Assembly (NCBI RefSeq): GCF_014648815.1
Contig: NZ_BMRV01000002.1
Coordinates: 434,001 to 498,000 of the forward strand
Direction of reading: 5' to 3'
Length of the DNA stretch: 64,000 bases
From: Streptomyces flaveolus
GTDB lineage: Bacteria > Actinomycetota > Actinomycetes > Streptomycetales > Streptomycetaceae
Part shown: piece by piece, positions 7,543 to 17,242 of the stretch
How the letters are laid out: each line of letters opens with the position of its first letter
Position numbering within the stretch: the first letter of the stretch is position 1
The notes under the pieces: generated by a model
The model's input: the letters and a program-made list of their open reading frames with translations, nothing else
Database searches by the model: none
Told to the model about the DNA's origin: nothing
Translations under genes and position numbers: made by a program

Positions 7543-9375
7543 TCAGCCCAGGCGCTGCACCAGCGCGCGGTACTGGTCCCACAGCTCGGTGGGCGTGTGG
7601 TCGCCGAAGGTGTTCAGGTGCTCGGGGACGAGCGCCGCCTCCTCGCGCCACACCTCCTTGTCGACGCTGAGCAGGAAGTCCAGGTCGGCGTCGGCCAGGT
7701 CGAGGCCGTCGGTGTCCAGGGACTCCTTGGTCGGCAGCACGCCGATCGGGGTCTCGACGCCGTCAGCCTTGCCCTCCAGGCGCTCCACGATCCACTTCAG
7801 GACGCGGCCGTTCTCACCGAAGCCGGGCCAGACGAACTTGCCCTCGTCGTCCTTGCGGAACCAGTTGACGTAGTAGATCTTCGGCAGCTTGGACTGGTCC
7901 TTGTCCTTGGCCACGTCGATCCAGTGACCCATGTAGTCGCCCATGTTGTAGCCGCAGAACGGCAGCATGGCGAACGGGTCGCGGCGCAGCTCGCCGACCT
8001 TGCCCTCGGCGGCGGCGGTCTTCTCGGAGGCCACGTTGGCGCCCAGGAAGACGCCGTGGTTCCAGTCGAAGGACTCCGTCACCAGCGGGACCGCGGTGGC
8101 GCGGCGGCCACCGAAGAGGATCGCCGAGATCGGCACGCCCTTGGGGTCCTCCCACTCCGGCGCGATGATCGGGCACTGCGCGGCGGGCGTGGTGAACCGG
8201 GCGTTGGGGTGCGCGGCCGGCGTGCCGGACTCGGGCGTCCAGTCGTTGCCCTTCCAGTCCGTGAGGTGGGCCGGAATCTCCTCGGTCATGCCCTCCCACC
8301 ACACGTCGCCGTCGTCGGTGAGGGCGACGTTGGTGAAGACGGAGTTGCCCCACAGGGTCTTCATCGCGTTGGCGTTGGTGTGCTCACCGGTGCCGGGCGC
8401 GACGCCGAAGAAGCCGGCCTCGGGGTTGATGGCGTACAGGCGGCCGTCCTCGCCGAAGCGCATCCAGGCGATGTCGTCGCCGATGGTCTCCACGGTCCAG
8501 CCGGAGATCGTGGGCTCGAGCATCGCGAGGTTGGTCTTGCCGCAGGCCGACGGGAAGGCGGCGGCGACGTACTTGGGCTCCCCGGTGGGCGGGGTCAGCT
8601 TCAGCACGAGCATGTGCTCGGCGAGCCAGCCCTCGTCGCGGGCCATGACGGAGGCGATGCGCAGGGCGTAGCACTTCTTGCCGAGCAGGGCGTTGCCGCC
8701 GTAGCCGGAGCCGTAGGACCAGATCTCGCGGTCCTCGGGGAAGTGCGAGATGTACTTGGTGCTGTTGCACGGCCACGGGACGTCCGCCTCGCCCTCCGCG
8801 AGGGGGGCGCCGAGGGTGTGCACGGCCTTGACGAAGAAGCCGTCGTCACCGAGCTCGTCCAGGACCGGCTGTCCCATGCGGGTCATGGTGCGCATGGAGA
8901 CGGCCACGTACGCGGAGTCGGTGATCTCCACGCCGAGCGCGGACAGCGGCGAACCGAGCGGGCCCATGCAGAAGGGCACGACGTACATGGTCCGGCCGCG
9001 CATGGAGCCGCGGAACAGACCGCCCTCGCCGCCCGTACCCCGGAAGATCTCCCGCATCTCCGCGGGGTCCTTCCAGTGGTTGGTCGGGCCGGCGTCCTCC
9101 TCCTTGGCGGAGCAGATGAAGGTGCGGTCCTCGACGCGGGCGACGTCGGAGGGGTCGGAGGCCGCGTAGTAGGAGTTGGGGCGCTTGATCGGGTCGAGCT
9201 TCTTGAAGGTGCCCTTCGCCACGAGCTCCTCGCACAGGCGCTCGTACTCGGCCTCGGAGCCGTCACACCAGACCACGTTGTCCGGCTGGGTCAGTTCGGC
9301 GATCTCGTTCACCCACGAGATCAGTTCCTGATGCCGGGTGGGGACGTCCGGGGATGCCACGATGTCGCGCGCCAC
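7543..9375 (-). CDS. pckG: phosphoenolpyruvate carboxykinase, GTP-dependent
   Basis: The 610-residue enzyme converts oxaloacetate and GTP to PEP, CO2 and GDP, a key gluconeogenic and anaplerotic step. The GTP-PEPCK P-loop reads [13 protein letters not shown] with the reactive cysteine at 278 and Lys280. The metal/nucleotide motif GDDIAWM follows. Length matches the actinobacterial family (about 607-610). The GTG at 9375 is preferred, with AGGAG upstream; an in-frame extension to 9462 lacks a ribosome site and has no family counterpart. It is transcribed alone. The 386-base upstream gap suggests it has its own regulated promoter. Confidence 0.97.
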   Translation of the reverse strand: MARDIVASPDVPTRHQELISWVNEIAELTQPDNVVWCDGSEAEYERLCEELVAKGTFKKLDPIKRPNSYYAASDPSDVARVEDRTFICSAKEEDAGPTNHWKDPAEMREIFRGTGGEGGLFRGSMRGRTMYVVPFCMGPLGSPLSALGVEITDSAYVAVSMRTMTRMGQPVLDELGDDGFFVKAVHTLGAPLAEGEADVPWPCNSTKYISHFPEDREIWSYGSGYGGNALLGKKCYALRIASVMARDEGWLAEHMLVLKLTPPTGEPKYVAAAFPSACGKTNLAMLEPTISGWTVETIGDDIAWMRFGEDGRLYAINPEAGFFGVAPGTGEHTNANAMKTLWGNSVFTNVALTDDGDVWWEGMTEEIPAHLTDWKGNDWTPESGTPAAHPNARFTTPAAQCPIIAPEWEDPKGVPISAILFGGRRATAVPLVTESFDWNHGVFLGANVASEKTAAAEGKVGELRRDPFAMLPFCGYNMGDYMGHWIDVAKDKDQSKLPKIYYVNWFRKDDEGKFVWPGFGENGRVLKWIVERLEGKADGVETPIGVLPTKESLDTDGLDLADADLDFLLSVDKEVWREEAALVPEHLNTFGDHTPTELWDQYRALVQRLG

Positions 9376-9761
9376 GATTGCTCCTAGATGAGGGGTTTTT
9401 TGTTGGAGGCCCCGTGGGGGCTGCGACCCGGACGCGTCACGCGAGGAGCTCACGCTGCTCATCCGGTGCCGACCGCACTCATTTGATCATCCGACGAGAG
9501 TGCCCATATGTCCAGAGGGCCTCACACCTGAGCGGGGTGAGGATCGCCACGTATCAGTGGTCGGCTCCGTGATTCTTTGCGTGCGCCTGGAGTTCGCCTG
9601 GAACTTCTTTTACCTCGGCGGCCGACGGCGCGCATGCGAGATCGCGGACGGTGCGACTGGGAAGCGCCGGACCGGGTACTCCCGTGAGACGATGACCACT
9701 TGTCATCTGCCCGACGTCCGTACTGATGCGTAACTTACGGTCCCGTAGGTACGATACGAAC
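9376..9761. other. gene-free regulatory stretch between pckG and the hemolysin III gene
   Basis: No credible gene is present. Visible structure includes a perfect inverted repeat GATGAC-N5-GTCATC (9691-9707) and the palindrome and -10 of the rightward gene (9733-9755). The region nearest pckG holds a T6 run (9396-9401) and a small GGCCCC/GGGGCT hairpin in the pckG leader. I cannot place a confident pckG promoter. Confidence 0.5.
9733..9755 (+). promoter_or_regulatory. operator-like palindrome and -10 of the hemolysin III gene
   Basis: ACTTACGG-TC-CCGTAGGT (9733-9750) matches its own complement at 14 of 18 positions. TACGAT follows at 9750-9755, six bases before the ATG, with no ribosome site in between. 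The message is therefore probably leaderless. The TetR gene two genes downstream is a candidate for the repressor. Confidence 0.5.
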
Positions 9762-10475
9762 ATGACTGCGTCCGCCTCCGACGCGCCCAGGGACACGCCG
9801 GCCGCCGGCCGCGGTCCCGTGGCGCTCTCCCTGCCGCACCCCGTCAAGCCCAAGCTGCGCGGCTGGCTGCACCTCGGAATGTTCCCGGCCGTCCTCGTCG
9901 CGGGCCTGGTGCTCACCGCCCTCGCCGACACGTCCGAGGGACGCATCGCCTGCGGGATCTACGCCGTCACGGCCTGCCTGCTGTTCGGCGTCAGCGCCCT
10001 GTACCACCGGGGCAACTGGAGCCCGCGCATGGACGGCGTCCTGCGGCGGCTCGACCACGCCAACATCTTCCTGATCATCGCGGGCACCTACACCCCCCTC
10101 ACGATGCTCCTCCTGCCCGGCGCCCAGGGGCAGTGGCTGCTGTGGGGCATCTGGGCCGCCGCGGCGGCGGGCATAGTCTTCCGGGTCTTCTGGGTCGGCG
10201 CCCCGCGCTGGCTCTACACCCCCTGCTACCTCGCCATGGGCTGGGCGGCCGTCTTCTACCTCCCCGAGTTCATGCGGGCCGGCGGCATCGCCGTACTCGT
10301 CCTGGTGATCGTGGGCGGACTCCTCTACAGCGCGGGCGGCGTGATCTACGGCCTCAAGCGCCCGAACCCCTCACCGCGCTGGTTCGGCTTCCACGAGGTC
10401 TTCCACGCCTTCACCCTGGCCGCCTTCATCGCGCACTACGTCGGGATCTCGCTGGTCGCGTACCAGCAGGCGTAG
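9762..10475 (+). CDS. hemolysin III (HlyIII/PAQR) family membrane protein
   Basis: This 237-residue protein has about seven membrane segments. Family landmarks are YHRGNW after helix 2, DHANIFLIIAGTYTPL in the middle, and FHEVFHAFTLAAFIAHY near the C-terminus; the Ser/His/Asp positions of the PAQR metal site are present. Bacterial members are integral membrane proteins with hydrolase-like active sites. True haemolytic activity is not established for most. The ATG at 9762 is preferred because the longer in-frame ORF from 9726 would span the promoter elements. The TetR gene follows 50 bases later. Confidence 0.85.
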   Translation: MTASASDAPRDTPAAGRGPVALSLPHPVKPKLRGWLHLGMFPAVLVAGLVLTALADTSEGRIACGIYAVTACLLFGVSALYHRGNWSPRMDGVLRRLDHANIFLIIAGTYTPLTMLLLPGAQGQWLLWGIWAAAAAGIVFRVFWVGAPRWLYTPCYLAMGWAAVFYLPEFMRAGGIAVLVLVIVGGLLYSAGGVIYGLKRPNPSPRWFGFHEVFHAFTLAAFIAHYVGISLVAYQQA

Positions 10476-10525
10476 CGCCTCACGGGCGTGACCGCGGCCC
10501 CCGGTGGTGTCCGACAATGGACCGT

Positions 10526-11164
10526 ATGACGGCCGCACCTGCCTCCCCGCCCTCCCCCGCCGACCGTCCGCGGCCCGGCCTGCGGGAGCGCAAGAAGATC
10601 AAGACCCGCGAGGCGATCCGCGCCGCGACGTACGGGCTGATCCGGGAGCAGGGGTACGACACCACCACGGTCGAGCAGATAGCCGACCGCGCCGAGGTGT
10701 CGCCGTCCACCGTCTTCCGCTACTTCCCGGTCAAGGAGGACATCGTCCTCACGGACGCCTACGACCCGGTCCTGCTGGCGGAGCTCCGGGCGCGGCCCGC
10801 GGACGAGCCGTGGCCGGACTCCGTCCGGTACGTGCTGCGCAAGGTGATCGGCCAGGGCGTCGAGGCGGAGCCCGAGGCGGCCCGGCTGCGCACCCGGCTG
10901 ATGTCCGAGGTGCCCGCGGTGCACTCCCGGATGCTGGAGAGCATGTCCATCACCGGCCGCCTGCTCGGCCGGGCCGTCGCCGACCGCACCGGCCTCGACC
11001 CCGAGGCCCTGGAGCTGCGGGTCCTGACGGCGTCCCTGGTCGCCGGGCTGATGGAGGTCTCGCGGTACTGGGCCGAGCACGGTCATGAGGAGAACCTCGC
11101 CGACCTGGTCGAGCGCGCCCTCGACGTCCTGGAGCACGGCCTGCCGGCCCCCGGAAAACACTGA
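10526..11164 (+). CDS. TetR-family transcriptional regulator
   Basis: The 212-residue protein has an N-terminal TetR helix-turn-helix (EQIADRAEVSPSTVFRYFPVKEDIVLTDAY, about residues 52-81) and a helical ligand-binding C-terminal half. The recognition helix STVFRYFPVKEDI is typical of the actinobacterial MftR-like group. An in-frame ATG at 10517 is an alternative start; neither has a strong ribosome site. It lies downstream of the hemolysin III gene and could control it and itself through the palindrome at 9733. The effector is unknown. Confidence 0.85.
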   Translation: MTAAPASPPSPADRPRPGLRERKKIKTREAIRAATYGLIREQGYDTTTVEQIADRAEVSPSTVFRYFPVKEDIVLTDAYDPVLLAELRARPADEPWPDSVRYVLRKVIGQGVEAEPEAARLRTRLMSEVPAVHSRMLESMSITGRLLGRAVADRTGLDPEALELRVLTASLVAGLMEVSRYWAEHGHEENLADLVERALDVLEHGLPAPGKH

Positions 11165-11197
11165 GGGCACGGATCTCCCGCGTGGCATCCTGACCAG

Positions 11198-11929
11198 GTG
11201 AACGGTCCCGAGATCCACGTCGAATTCGCTCCCGGACTGCGCCTGTTCGTGCCCCGGGCCCGCCTCACCGGCGCCGCCCGTGCCGCCACCGACGGCGTCT
11301 CCACCCTCGGCCACGTGGTCGAGTCCCTCGGCGTCCCGCTGACCGAGGTCGGCGCGCTCCTCGTGGACGGCCGCGAGGTGCCGCCCGGACACGTCCCCAC
11401 CGGCGGCGAGACGGTGACCGTCAGGGCCGTCGAACACCCCCAGCGGGTCCCGGGCGCTCCCCTGCGCTTCCTCCTCGACGTGCACCTCGGCACTCTCGCC
11501 CGCCGGCTGCGCCTGCTCGGCGTGGACACGGCGTACGAGTCGACGGACCTCGGCGACCCGGCGCTCGCCGCGCTGTCGGCGGCCGAGAAACGGGTCATGC
11601 TCAGCCGCGACCGGGGACTGCTGCGCCGCCGCGAGCTGTGGTCCGGCGCCTACGTCTACAGCACCCGCCCCGACGAGCAGCTCCACGACGTCCTGGACCG
11701 CTTCCGGCCCGAGCTGCGGCCCTGGACCCGGTGCACCGCCTGCAACGGCCTGCTGAGGAAGGCCACCAAGCAAGAGGTGGCGGACCAGCTCAAGGGCGGC
11801 ACCGAGCGCTCCTACGACGTGTTCGCCCAGTGCACCGCGTGCGGGAGGGCGTACTGGAAGGGCGCGCACCACGAACAGCTGGAGGCCATCGTGGAGCGCG
11901 CCCTCGCCGGGACCAGGCGCGAGCCCTAG
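11198..11929 (+). CDS. Mut7-C RNase-domain protein with N-terminal ubiquitin-like domain
   Basis: The 243-residue protein begins with a Mut7-C ubiquitin-like domain (about residues 5-85). A PIN-like Mut7-C domain follows (LRFLLDVHLGTLARRLRLLGVDT, with the acidic SRDRGLLRRR). A zinc ribbon with CTAC and CTACGRAYW pairs ends the protein. This architecture is common and uncharacterised in actinobacteria; RNA cleavage is inferred from the PIN fold. The start is GTG. Its TAG overlaps the TAG of the convergent oxidase gene in the palindrome CTAG. Confidence 0.82.
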   Translation: MNGPEIHVEFAPGLRLFVPRARLTGAARAATDGVSTLGHVVESLGVPLTEVGALLVDGREVPPGHVPTGGETVTVRAVEHPQRVPGAPLRFLLDVHLGTLARRLRLLGVDTAYESTDLGDPALAALSAAEKRVMLSRDRGLLRRRELWSGAYVYSTRPDEQLHDVLDRFRPELRPWTRCTACNGLLRKATKQEVADQLKGGTERSYDVFAQCTACGRAYWKGAHHEQLEAIVERALAGTRREP

Positions 11930-14337
11930 CGCTTCTTCCGCAGGTCCCCCTGCCCGCAGGCCACACCGTCGCGGTCGGGGTCCAGGCGCAGCGGGTCGTC
12001 CTTGCCGTTGACCTCCAGGCGGCCGTAGTCGTTGCGGGCCAGCCAGGTGCAGCGGGCGGCCGTCGTCTTCTTCGCCTCGGCCGGGAAGACGGTCGGCACG
12101 CAGACGTTGGCGGAGCCGTAGTGCCGGTCGCAGCCGGAGGCGGTGGGGCCGACCGGCTGCGAGGCACGCTTCCTGCCGGGGCCCGTGACCTTGCCCTGCG
12201 GGGCGTCGGCGAAGGAGTGGACGTGCGCGGACGCGTCCTTGGCGGTCAGGGCCGCGGGGCCCTGGAGGTGCACCCACTTCGCTACCGAGGGCACGCCGTT
12301 CGCGTCGACCGCGAAGAGCATGTACCAGCCCGGCGGGGCCAGGTTCGGGTTGCTCGTGACGTTCAGGTCGACGTTGTCCCCGTCCACGGACAGCGGCAGG
12401 TCCACGAACCGCTGGTTCGGGTCGGAGGAGTGGGTGACGGCGGCCGGGCGGATCAGCTCGGCCTTGGCGACGGGCCGGTCGACGGTGATCCGCTGGGTGT
12501 CGCCGTAGGTCCACTCGGTGTCGATCACCGAGGTGATCACGGGCCGCTCGCCCTTGAGCAGGTACGGGGGCGTGTAGAGGGACACGTCGTGGTTCCAGGA
12601 GCCGTTGCCCGGGTTGTCGCCGGTGGACATCACCCGGCCGTCGGGCAGCAGGAACGACGACGAGTGGTAGCCGCGGGCCTCCGGGTCGGCGGCCACCGGG
12701 TCGAAGGTCTCGGTCGCCGGGTCGAAGATCGAGGACTCGAAGACCGGGTTCGCCCGGTTGTGCAGCGCGCCGCCGGTCTCCAGCACCTTGCCGTCGGGCA
12801 GCAGCACGGCGGAGACGTACATCTTGCCCTGGTTCCCGGTCTGCGGCACCGGCCCGGCACCGAGGTCGACCGTGCCCTGCGGGAGCGGGGGCCCGGCGAC
12901 GTAGGCGGGGTTCGGCTGCTTGAGGTCGATGATGTCGGTCAGGCGGTTCGCGTCCGGGTTGGAGTCGATGTTGCCGCCGCCGATGGTGAGCACCTTCTGG
13001 TCCTGCGCCGGCGGCAGCAGCACGCTGGCCGACTGGTCCCGTACGTCCTTGTCCTGGAGGCCCGGCACCTGGGTGACGGTGTTGGCGTCGTAGTCGTAGA
13101 TCGCCGAACCGGTGCCGGGGATGTTGTTGCCGAAGACGTGGCTGCCGGAGTAGAAGAGGCGGCCGTCCTGCATGAGGATCATCGACGGGTACAGGCCCCA
13201 GTACGACCAGGTCTGGTTGACCTGCCAGGTCGGCAGCCACTTCTGCTGCGCGTCCGACCACCGCTCGGCCGTCACCGACCCGGTGGAGTCCTCGCGCAGC
13301 CCGCCGAAGGAGATGACGTCGCCGTTGCCGAGGACCGTCGCCGACGGGTACCAGTGGCCGTCGTTCATGTCGTTGGTCTTGGTGTAGGTCTCGGTCTCCG
13401 GGTCGAAGACGTACGAGTCCTTGAAGCCCTGGTAGCCGATGGTGCCGTCCGCCGACGGGTAGCCGGCGTTGCCGCTCATGACGAGGACGCGGCCGTCCTG
13501 GAGCTGGACGTGCCCGGCGCAGAACATGTCCTTGGGCGTCGGGATCGTCCGGTACTCACCGGTCGCCGGGTCGTACACCGCCGATGTGAAGGTGCCCGCC
13601 TCGAACATCTCCGGGTCGTTGCCGGAGCCCGCGATCAGCAGCACCTTGCCGTTGTGGAGGACGACGGAGTGCATGGAGCGGACCGGGTTCTCGGTGGGCA
13701 GCACGTCCCAGCGGCCGTCGGCGCACTCCTTCGCGGTGCCCGTGCACTCCGGCTCCGGGACCGGGTCGGCGACCTGCTCCATCGTGTAGTCGTCGGTGGT
13801 CGCGGAGCCGGTGCCGTACACGGAGACGCCCCAGCTGATGCGGTCGGTGCCGGCCGGGACCTCGGGCGTGCGGACGCTCGCCTCGGTCCAGTCGGCGGCC
13901 GGGGCGAGGGTCTTGAGGTCGGTCCAGTACTGCCAGCCCGCGGTGGCGTCGTGCCGGAAGAGGGTGAGGGAGGCGTCCGGGGTCGTGGTCTTGTACCAGA
14001 GGGACAGGTCGTACTGCTTGCCCGCCGTCACCACGGGCGCGCACGCGGCGGACTCGGTGATCAGGGCCTTGCGGTCACCGTCCAGCCGGCGGGTCAGCTC
14101 GACCTTCATGGCCTTGGAGCCGGTGTGCGCGTCGGCGGTGGTGGTGAAGGTGAAGTCGTTGTCGCCCCAGCCGGACTTCTCCCAGCAGTACGGCATGTCG
14201 CCGGTGCCGGCGGTCTCGAAGCCGGGGTTCTTGATCAGGTTGGCGGCCGAGGCGGGCTGGGGGGCGGTGAGCAGGAGGCCGCCGGTCAGCGCGGACACCG
14301 CCAGGAGGGCGGAGGTTCTCCTTCGTGGTCTTCTCAT
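11926..14337 (-). CDS. secreted radical-copper oxidase (galactose/glyoxal oxidase family) with C-terminal excalibur-like domain
   Basis: The 803-residue precursor has a Sec signal peptide, a CBM-like beta domain (about residues 33-185), a seven-bladed kelch core, a DUF1929 early-set domain, and a C-terminal excalibur-like segment (734-803) with the calcium-type motif DPDRDGVACG. The galactose-oxidase metal and cofactor residues are all readable: Cys273 in DMFCAGH, Tyr330 in HWYPS (the thioether partner), Tyr557-His558 in GYHSSS, and His636 in VTHSSD. The enzyme should oxidise sugar alcohols or aldehydes outside the cell, making H2O2. The ATG overlaps the stop of the upstream glycosyltransferase gene (ATGA). 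It resembles GlxA but is longer and in a different operon. Confidence 0.88.
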   Translation of the reverse strand: MRRPRRRTSALLAVSALTGGLLLTAPQPASAANLIKNPGFETAGTGDMPYCWEKSGWGDNDFTFTTTADAHTGSKAMKVELTRRLDGDRKALITESAACAPVVTAGKQYDLSLWYKTTTPDASLTLFRHDATAGWQYWTDLKTLAPAADWTEASVRTPEVPAGTDRISWGVSVYGTGSATTDDYTMEQVADPVPEPECTGTAKECADGRWDVLPTENPVRSMHSVVLHNGKVLLIAGSGNDPEMFEAGTFTSAVYDPATGEYRTIPTPKDMFCAGHVQLQDGRVLVMSGNAGYPSADGTIGYQGFKDSYVFDPETETYTKTNDMNDGHWYPSATVLGNGDVISFGGLREDSTGSVTAERWSDAQQKWLPTWQVNQTWSYWGLYPSMILMQDGRLFYSGSHVFGNNIPGTGSAIYDYDANTVTQVPGLQDKDVRDQSASVLLPPAQDQKVLTIGGGNIDSNPDANRLTDIIDLKQPNPAYVAGPPLPQGTVDLGAGPVPQTGNQGKMYVSAVLLPDGKVLETGGALHNRANPVFESSIFDPATETFDPVAADPEARGYHSSSFLLPDGRVMSTGDNPGNGSWNHDVSLYTPPYLLKGERPVITSVIDTEWTYGDTQRITVDRPVAKAELIRPAAVTHSSDPNQRFVDLPLSVDGDNVDLNVTSNPNLAPPGWYMLFAVDANGVPSVAKWVHLQGPAALTAKDASAHVHSFADAPQGKVTGPGRKRASQPVGPTASGCDRHYGSANVCVPTVFPAEAKKTTAARCTWLARNDYGRLEVNGKDDPLRLDPDRDGVACGQGDLRKKR

Positions 14338-15596
14338 GCCTCGCTCCTCGCTGTGCGGGCCGTACGGCTGTCCTTGCGCCGCTGCTCCGACGCGTTCCCC
14401 GGCCCGTTCTCCGGCGCGCCCTTCCGGCGCGGGCGCGGGCGCGGGAGGTAGACGAGTGCCTCCGTGCCGGCGAAGCGCAGGACGAAGGTGATGACGAGGG
14501 CCAGCGCGGTGGCCGGCAGCACGGCCAGCCCGAACTGTCCGACGAGCAGGGCGATCAGTGGGATGCGCAGCACCAGGTCGGCGTTGGCGATCAGCGCGAA
14601 CCGCAGTGTCCGGTCGGCCCAGTGCCGGTGCCGGCGCCGGTCGCGGAAGAGCAGCCGCTCCAGCAGGAGGAAGTTCCAGGCCACCCCGAACTGATTGGCG
14701 AGGATCTCGGACGGCAGGTAGTGCAGCCCCGCCGCGGTCAGCGCCCACAGGGCGGCCAGGTTGGGCACGAAGCCGCTCAGCCCGATCAGCCCGAAGGCGA
14801 TCATGCGGGCCGGTGCCGACGCGGTGCGCAGCCCGGCCAGGTGGCGCAGGAAGCGCAGCCCTTCCCGCGCGGTGGACTTGGACTCGCCCGCGAACCGCTC
14901 CTCGAAGACGAACGGCACCTCGGTGACGGCGTGGGGGCGGCTGCGGACGGCGAGTTCGAGGAGGATCTTGTAGCCGAGCGGCTGGAGGACGTCCGCGGTG
15001 ACCTCGCTGCGGCGGATGGCGAAGAAGCCGCTCATCGGGTCGCTGATGCCGTGCAGCCGGCGCGGGAAGAGGGCCTTGGTCAGCCAGGTCGCCGCGCGCG
15101 AGACGGCCACCCGGTAGCTGCCCGCGAGTCCGGCGCGGCTGCCGCCCTTGATGTACCGCGAGGCCACGACGAGCCCGGCGCCCGCCCGCTCGCCGGTGGC
15201 GACCAGCTCGGGGACCAGGGACGGCGGGTGCTGGCAGTCGCCGTCCATGACGACGATCCAGTCCGACCCGGCCGCCTTGAGGCCCTCGACGACCGCGCCG
15301 CCGAGTCCGCCGGCCGGCTCGTCCCGGTGCAGGACGGTGACCGGGAACGGGCAGTCCAGGGCCGCCTCCCGGATGACGTCCGGGGTGTCGTCGGTGGAGT
15401 CGTCCACGAAGACGACCTCGCAGGGCAGGCGGGCCGGCACCGACTCGGTGATCCGGTGCAGCAACTGCCGTACGTTGGCGGACTCGTTGAAGGTCGGTAC
15501 GACGATGGTGACGGCACCCGGCTCGGGCACCTCCGAGGCCGCGGGGCGCACGGCCGGACGGCCCAGCTCGCCGGGGACGGTGGACTCGTGGCTCAT
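14334..15596 (-). CDS. dolichol-phosphate-mannose-synthase-like GT2 fused to GtrA membrane domain
   Basis: Residues about 28-260 are a DPM1-type GT2 domain (VTIVVPTFNESANV, VVFVDDSTDDT, and the metal motif VMDGDCQHPP). Residues about 265-390 form a four-helix GtrA domain. The GT2 part should load a sugar onto a polyprenyl phosphate; GtrA is thought to help flip it outward. It overlaps both neighbours by four bases (ATGA at each junction). In this operon it probably supplies the lipid-linked sugar donor to the GT39-like protein. Confidence 0.88.
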   Translation of the reverse strand: MSHESTVPGELGRPAVRPAASEVPEPGAVTIVVPTFNESANVRQLLHRITESVPARLPCEVVFVDDSTDDTPDVIREAALDCPFPVTVLHRDEPAGGLGGAVVEGLKAAGSDWIVVMDGDCQHPPSLVPELVATGERAGAGLVVASRYIKGGSRAGLAGSYRVAVSRAATWLTKALFPRRLHGISDPMSGFFAIRRSEVTADVLQPLGYKILLELAVRSRPHAVTEVPFVFEERFAGESKSTAREGLRFLRHLAGLRTASAPARMIAFGLIGLSGFVPNLAALWALTAAGLHYLPSEILANQFGVAWNFLLLERLLFRDRRRHRHWADRTLRFALIANADLVLRIPLIALLVGQFGLAVLPATALALVITFVLRFAGTEALVYLPRPRPRRKGAPENGPGNASEQRRKDSRTARTARSEA

Positions 15597-17242
15597 CGGG
15601 CGGCTCCGGAAGGCTGGATACGGCGGATCTCGATGCGGTCCGCGCCGGTGCCGAAGACGGCGACCGGGGTGGAGTGGTTCATCGCGGCCCGGACGTTGGG
15701 CAGGTCGGCCGCGTCGCGCCGTACCGTCGGGGAGGCGACGACGTAGTCGAGGTCGCGCCAGCCGCCCGGCATCGTCTTCGTCACCGCCGGGTCGAGGTCC
15801 GCCTTGTAGAACCAGATGACCCCGAGTCCGGGCCGGTACCCCGCGTGCACCAGATCCAGCCACAGCGCGTCGTCGACGAGGACCCGGGTGTCGGCGGGGT
15901 CCGCCACCTCCTCGGCCAGCCAGTCGGCGGCGGCCTCGTAGGGGGCGTTGGCGTCGGCGGTGACGGCCGTGCGGTCGCCGTCGTACCAGCGGGGCACGAC
16001 GTAGGCGCCGGCGGCGAGCACCAGGACGCCGGCGAGGGCGTACCGGCCCGCGGTGACTCCTCGCTTCTCGGCCTCGGAGCGCCATCTGCGCAGCACGGCG
16101 TGGGCGATGCTCGCCGCGCCGCCGGCCAGGACCAGGGCGAGGAAGGGCAGGGCCTGGATGACGTACATGGCGGGCAGGTAGCCGTTCGGGCGCAGGGCGA
16201 GGGCGGCGAGGATCGCCACCGTCAGGGCCGGTCCGGCCAGGGACCGTGCGGTGACCGACCAGCGCCAGGTGACCAGCAGGAGCAGCGCCCCGGCGAGGCC
16301 GCCGAGGGGCAGCACGCGGTCGTAGTACAGCCAGGACTGGAGGACGCCCCAGGAGCCGGAGCCCTGGTCGAGGATGAAGCCCGACCCCGGCCTGGTCATC
16401 TGGTACGCGACGCCGTCCCACAGGGAGACGTGTCCGCCGCCGGGCAGCAGCTCGCCCTTCAGCAGGGCGAACAGCGGGTAGGAGAACCCGATGAGCGCAC
16501 AGGCCGTGACGGCACCGGTCAGCGCGAACTTGCGGGTGTCCCGGTGGCTGTGGCGCCACATGGTGACCAGCAGGGCGGGCAGGACGACGAGCATCGTCTC
16601 TTTGGTGAGCACGGCCGTGGCGGCGGCGACGCCCGCGCCGAAGTGGTGCCACAGGTGGCGGCTCGGGGAGGCGGCCAGCGCGAACGCCAGCAGGGTCCAC
16701 ATCACCGCGAGGTTGTCGAGGAAGATCTCCCGCTGGAGCACGACCGACAGCGGGGAGAGCCCGAACAGGGCCATGGCGAGCCCGGCGGCCCAGCGGGGCA
16801 GGGAGAGCCGGCGGGCGATGACGTAGACGAGGACCGCGGAGACGGCGCTGATCAGGAGCATCACCGCGCGCATGGTGCCGACGGTCATCGACTCGGGGCT
16901 GATCAGCGTGGGTATCCAGGTCAGCACGGCTATCTGGATCCAGCCGAGCGGCGGGTGGTCGTACCAGTAGGTGTAGTGGGCGAGGCCGTCGCCCTGCTGG
17001 ACGGCCCAGGCCTGGGCGAGGTAGGTGCCCTCGTCGTCGCTGAGCGCCGGGTAGTCGGAGATGTTCCAGCCCTGCACGACCATGATCGCCAGGAGCAGCG
17101 CGCCGCACAGCAGCAGGTCGGGGCGGGAGGAGCGGAGCCGGCCCGGCGGCGCGGCGCCGCGGGGTGCCGGGTCGGTGTCGTGGGCAGGCCGGCGTTGCGC
17201 GGGGACCGTGGTGCCGGTCGCCGCGGGAAGGGTGGAGGTCAC
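15593..17242 (-). CDS. GT39-like polytopic glycosyltransferase (PMT_2 family)
   Basis: The 549-residue protein has a cytoplasmic N-terminus, about ten membrane helices, and the GT39/ArnT first-loop acidic motif DDEGTYLAQAW after the first helix, followed by YWYDHPPLGW. Such GT-C enzymes transfer a sugar from a polyprenyl-phosphate donor to an acceptor on the outer face. The GTG start overlaps the stop of the upstream GT2 gene (GTGA). A longer in-frame reading to 17332 runs into that gene and is not needed. The acceptor is unknown. Confidence 0.85.
   Translation of the reverse strand: MTSTLPAATGTTVPAQRRPAHDTDPAPRGAAPPGRLRSSRPDLLLCGALLLAIMVVQGWNISDYPALSDDEGTYLAQAWAVQQGDGLAHYTYWYDHPPLGWIQIAVLTWIPTLISPESMTVGTMRAVMLLISAVSAVLVYVIARRLSLPRWAAGLAMALFGLSPLSVVLQREIFLDNLAVMWTLLAFALAASPSRHLWHHFGAGVAAATAVLTKETMLVVLPALLVTMWRHSHRDTRKFALTGAVTACALIGFSYPLFALLKGELLPGGGHVSLWDGVAYQMTRPGSGFILDQGSGSWGVLQSWLYYDRVLPLGGLAGALLLLVTWRWSVTARSLAGPALTVAILAALALRPNGYLPAMYVIQALPFLALVLAGGAASIAHAVLRRWRSEAEKRGVTAGRYALAGVLVLAAGAYVVPRWYDGDRTAVTADANAPYEAAADWLAEEVADPADTRVLVDDALWLDLVHAGYRPGLGVIWFYKADLDPAVTKTMPGGWRDLDYVVASPTVRRDAADLPNVRAAMNHSTPVAVFGTGADRIEIRRIQPSGAAR

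Noticed and set aside
9354..9733. Small plus-strand ORFs between pckG and the hemolysin III gene.
   Set aside because: No ribosome sites or consistent codon use; they overlap the pckG start and palindromic control DNA.
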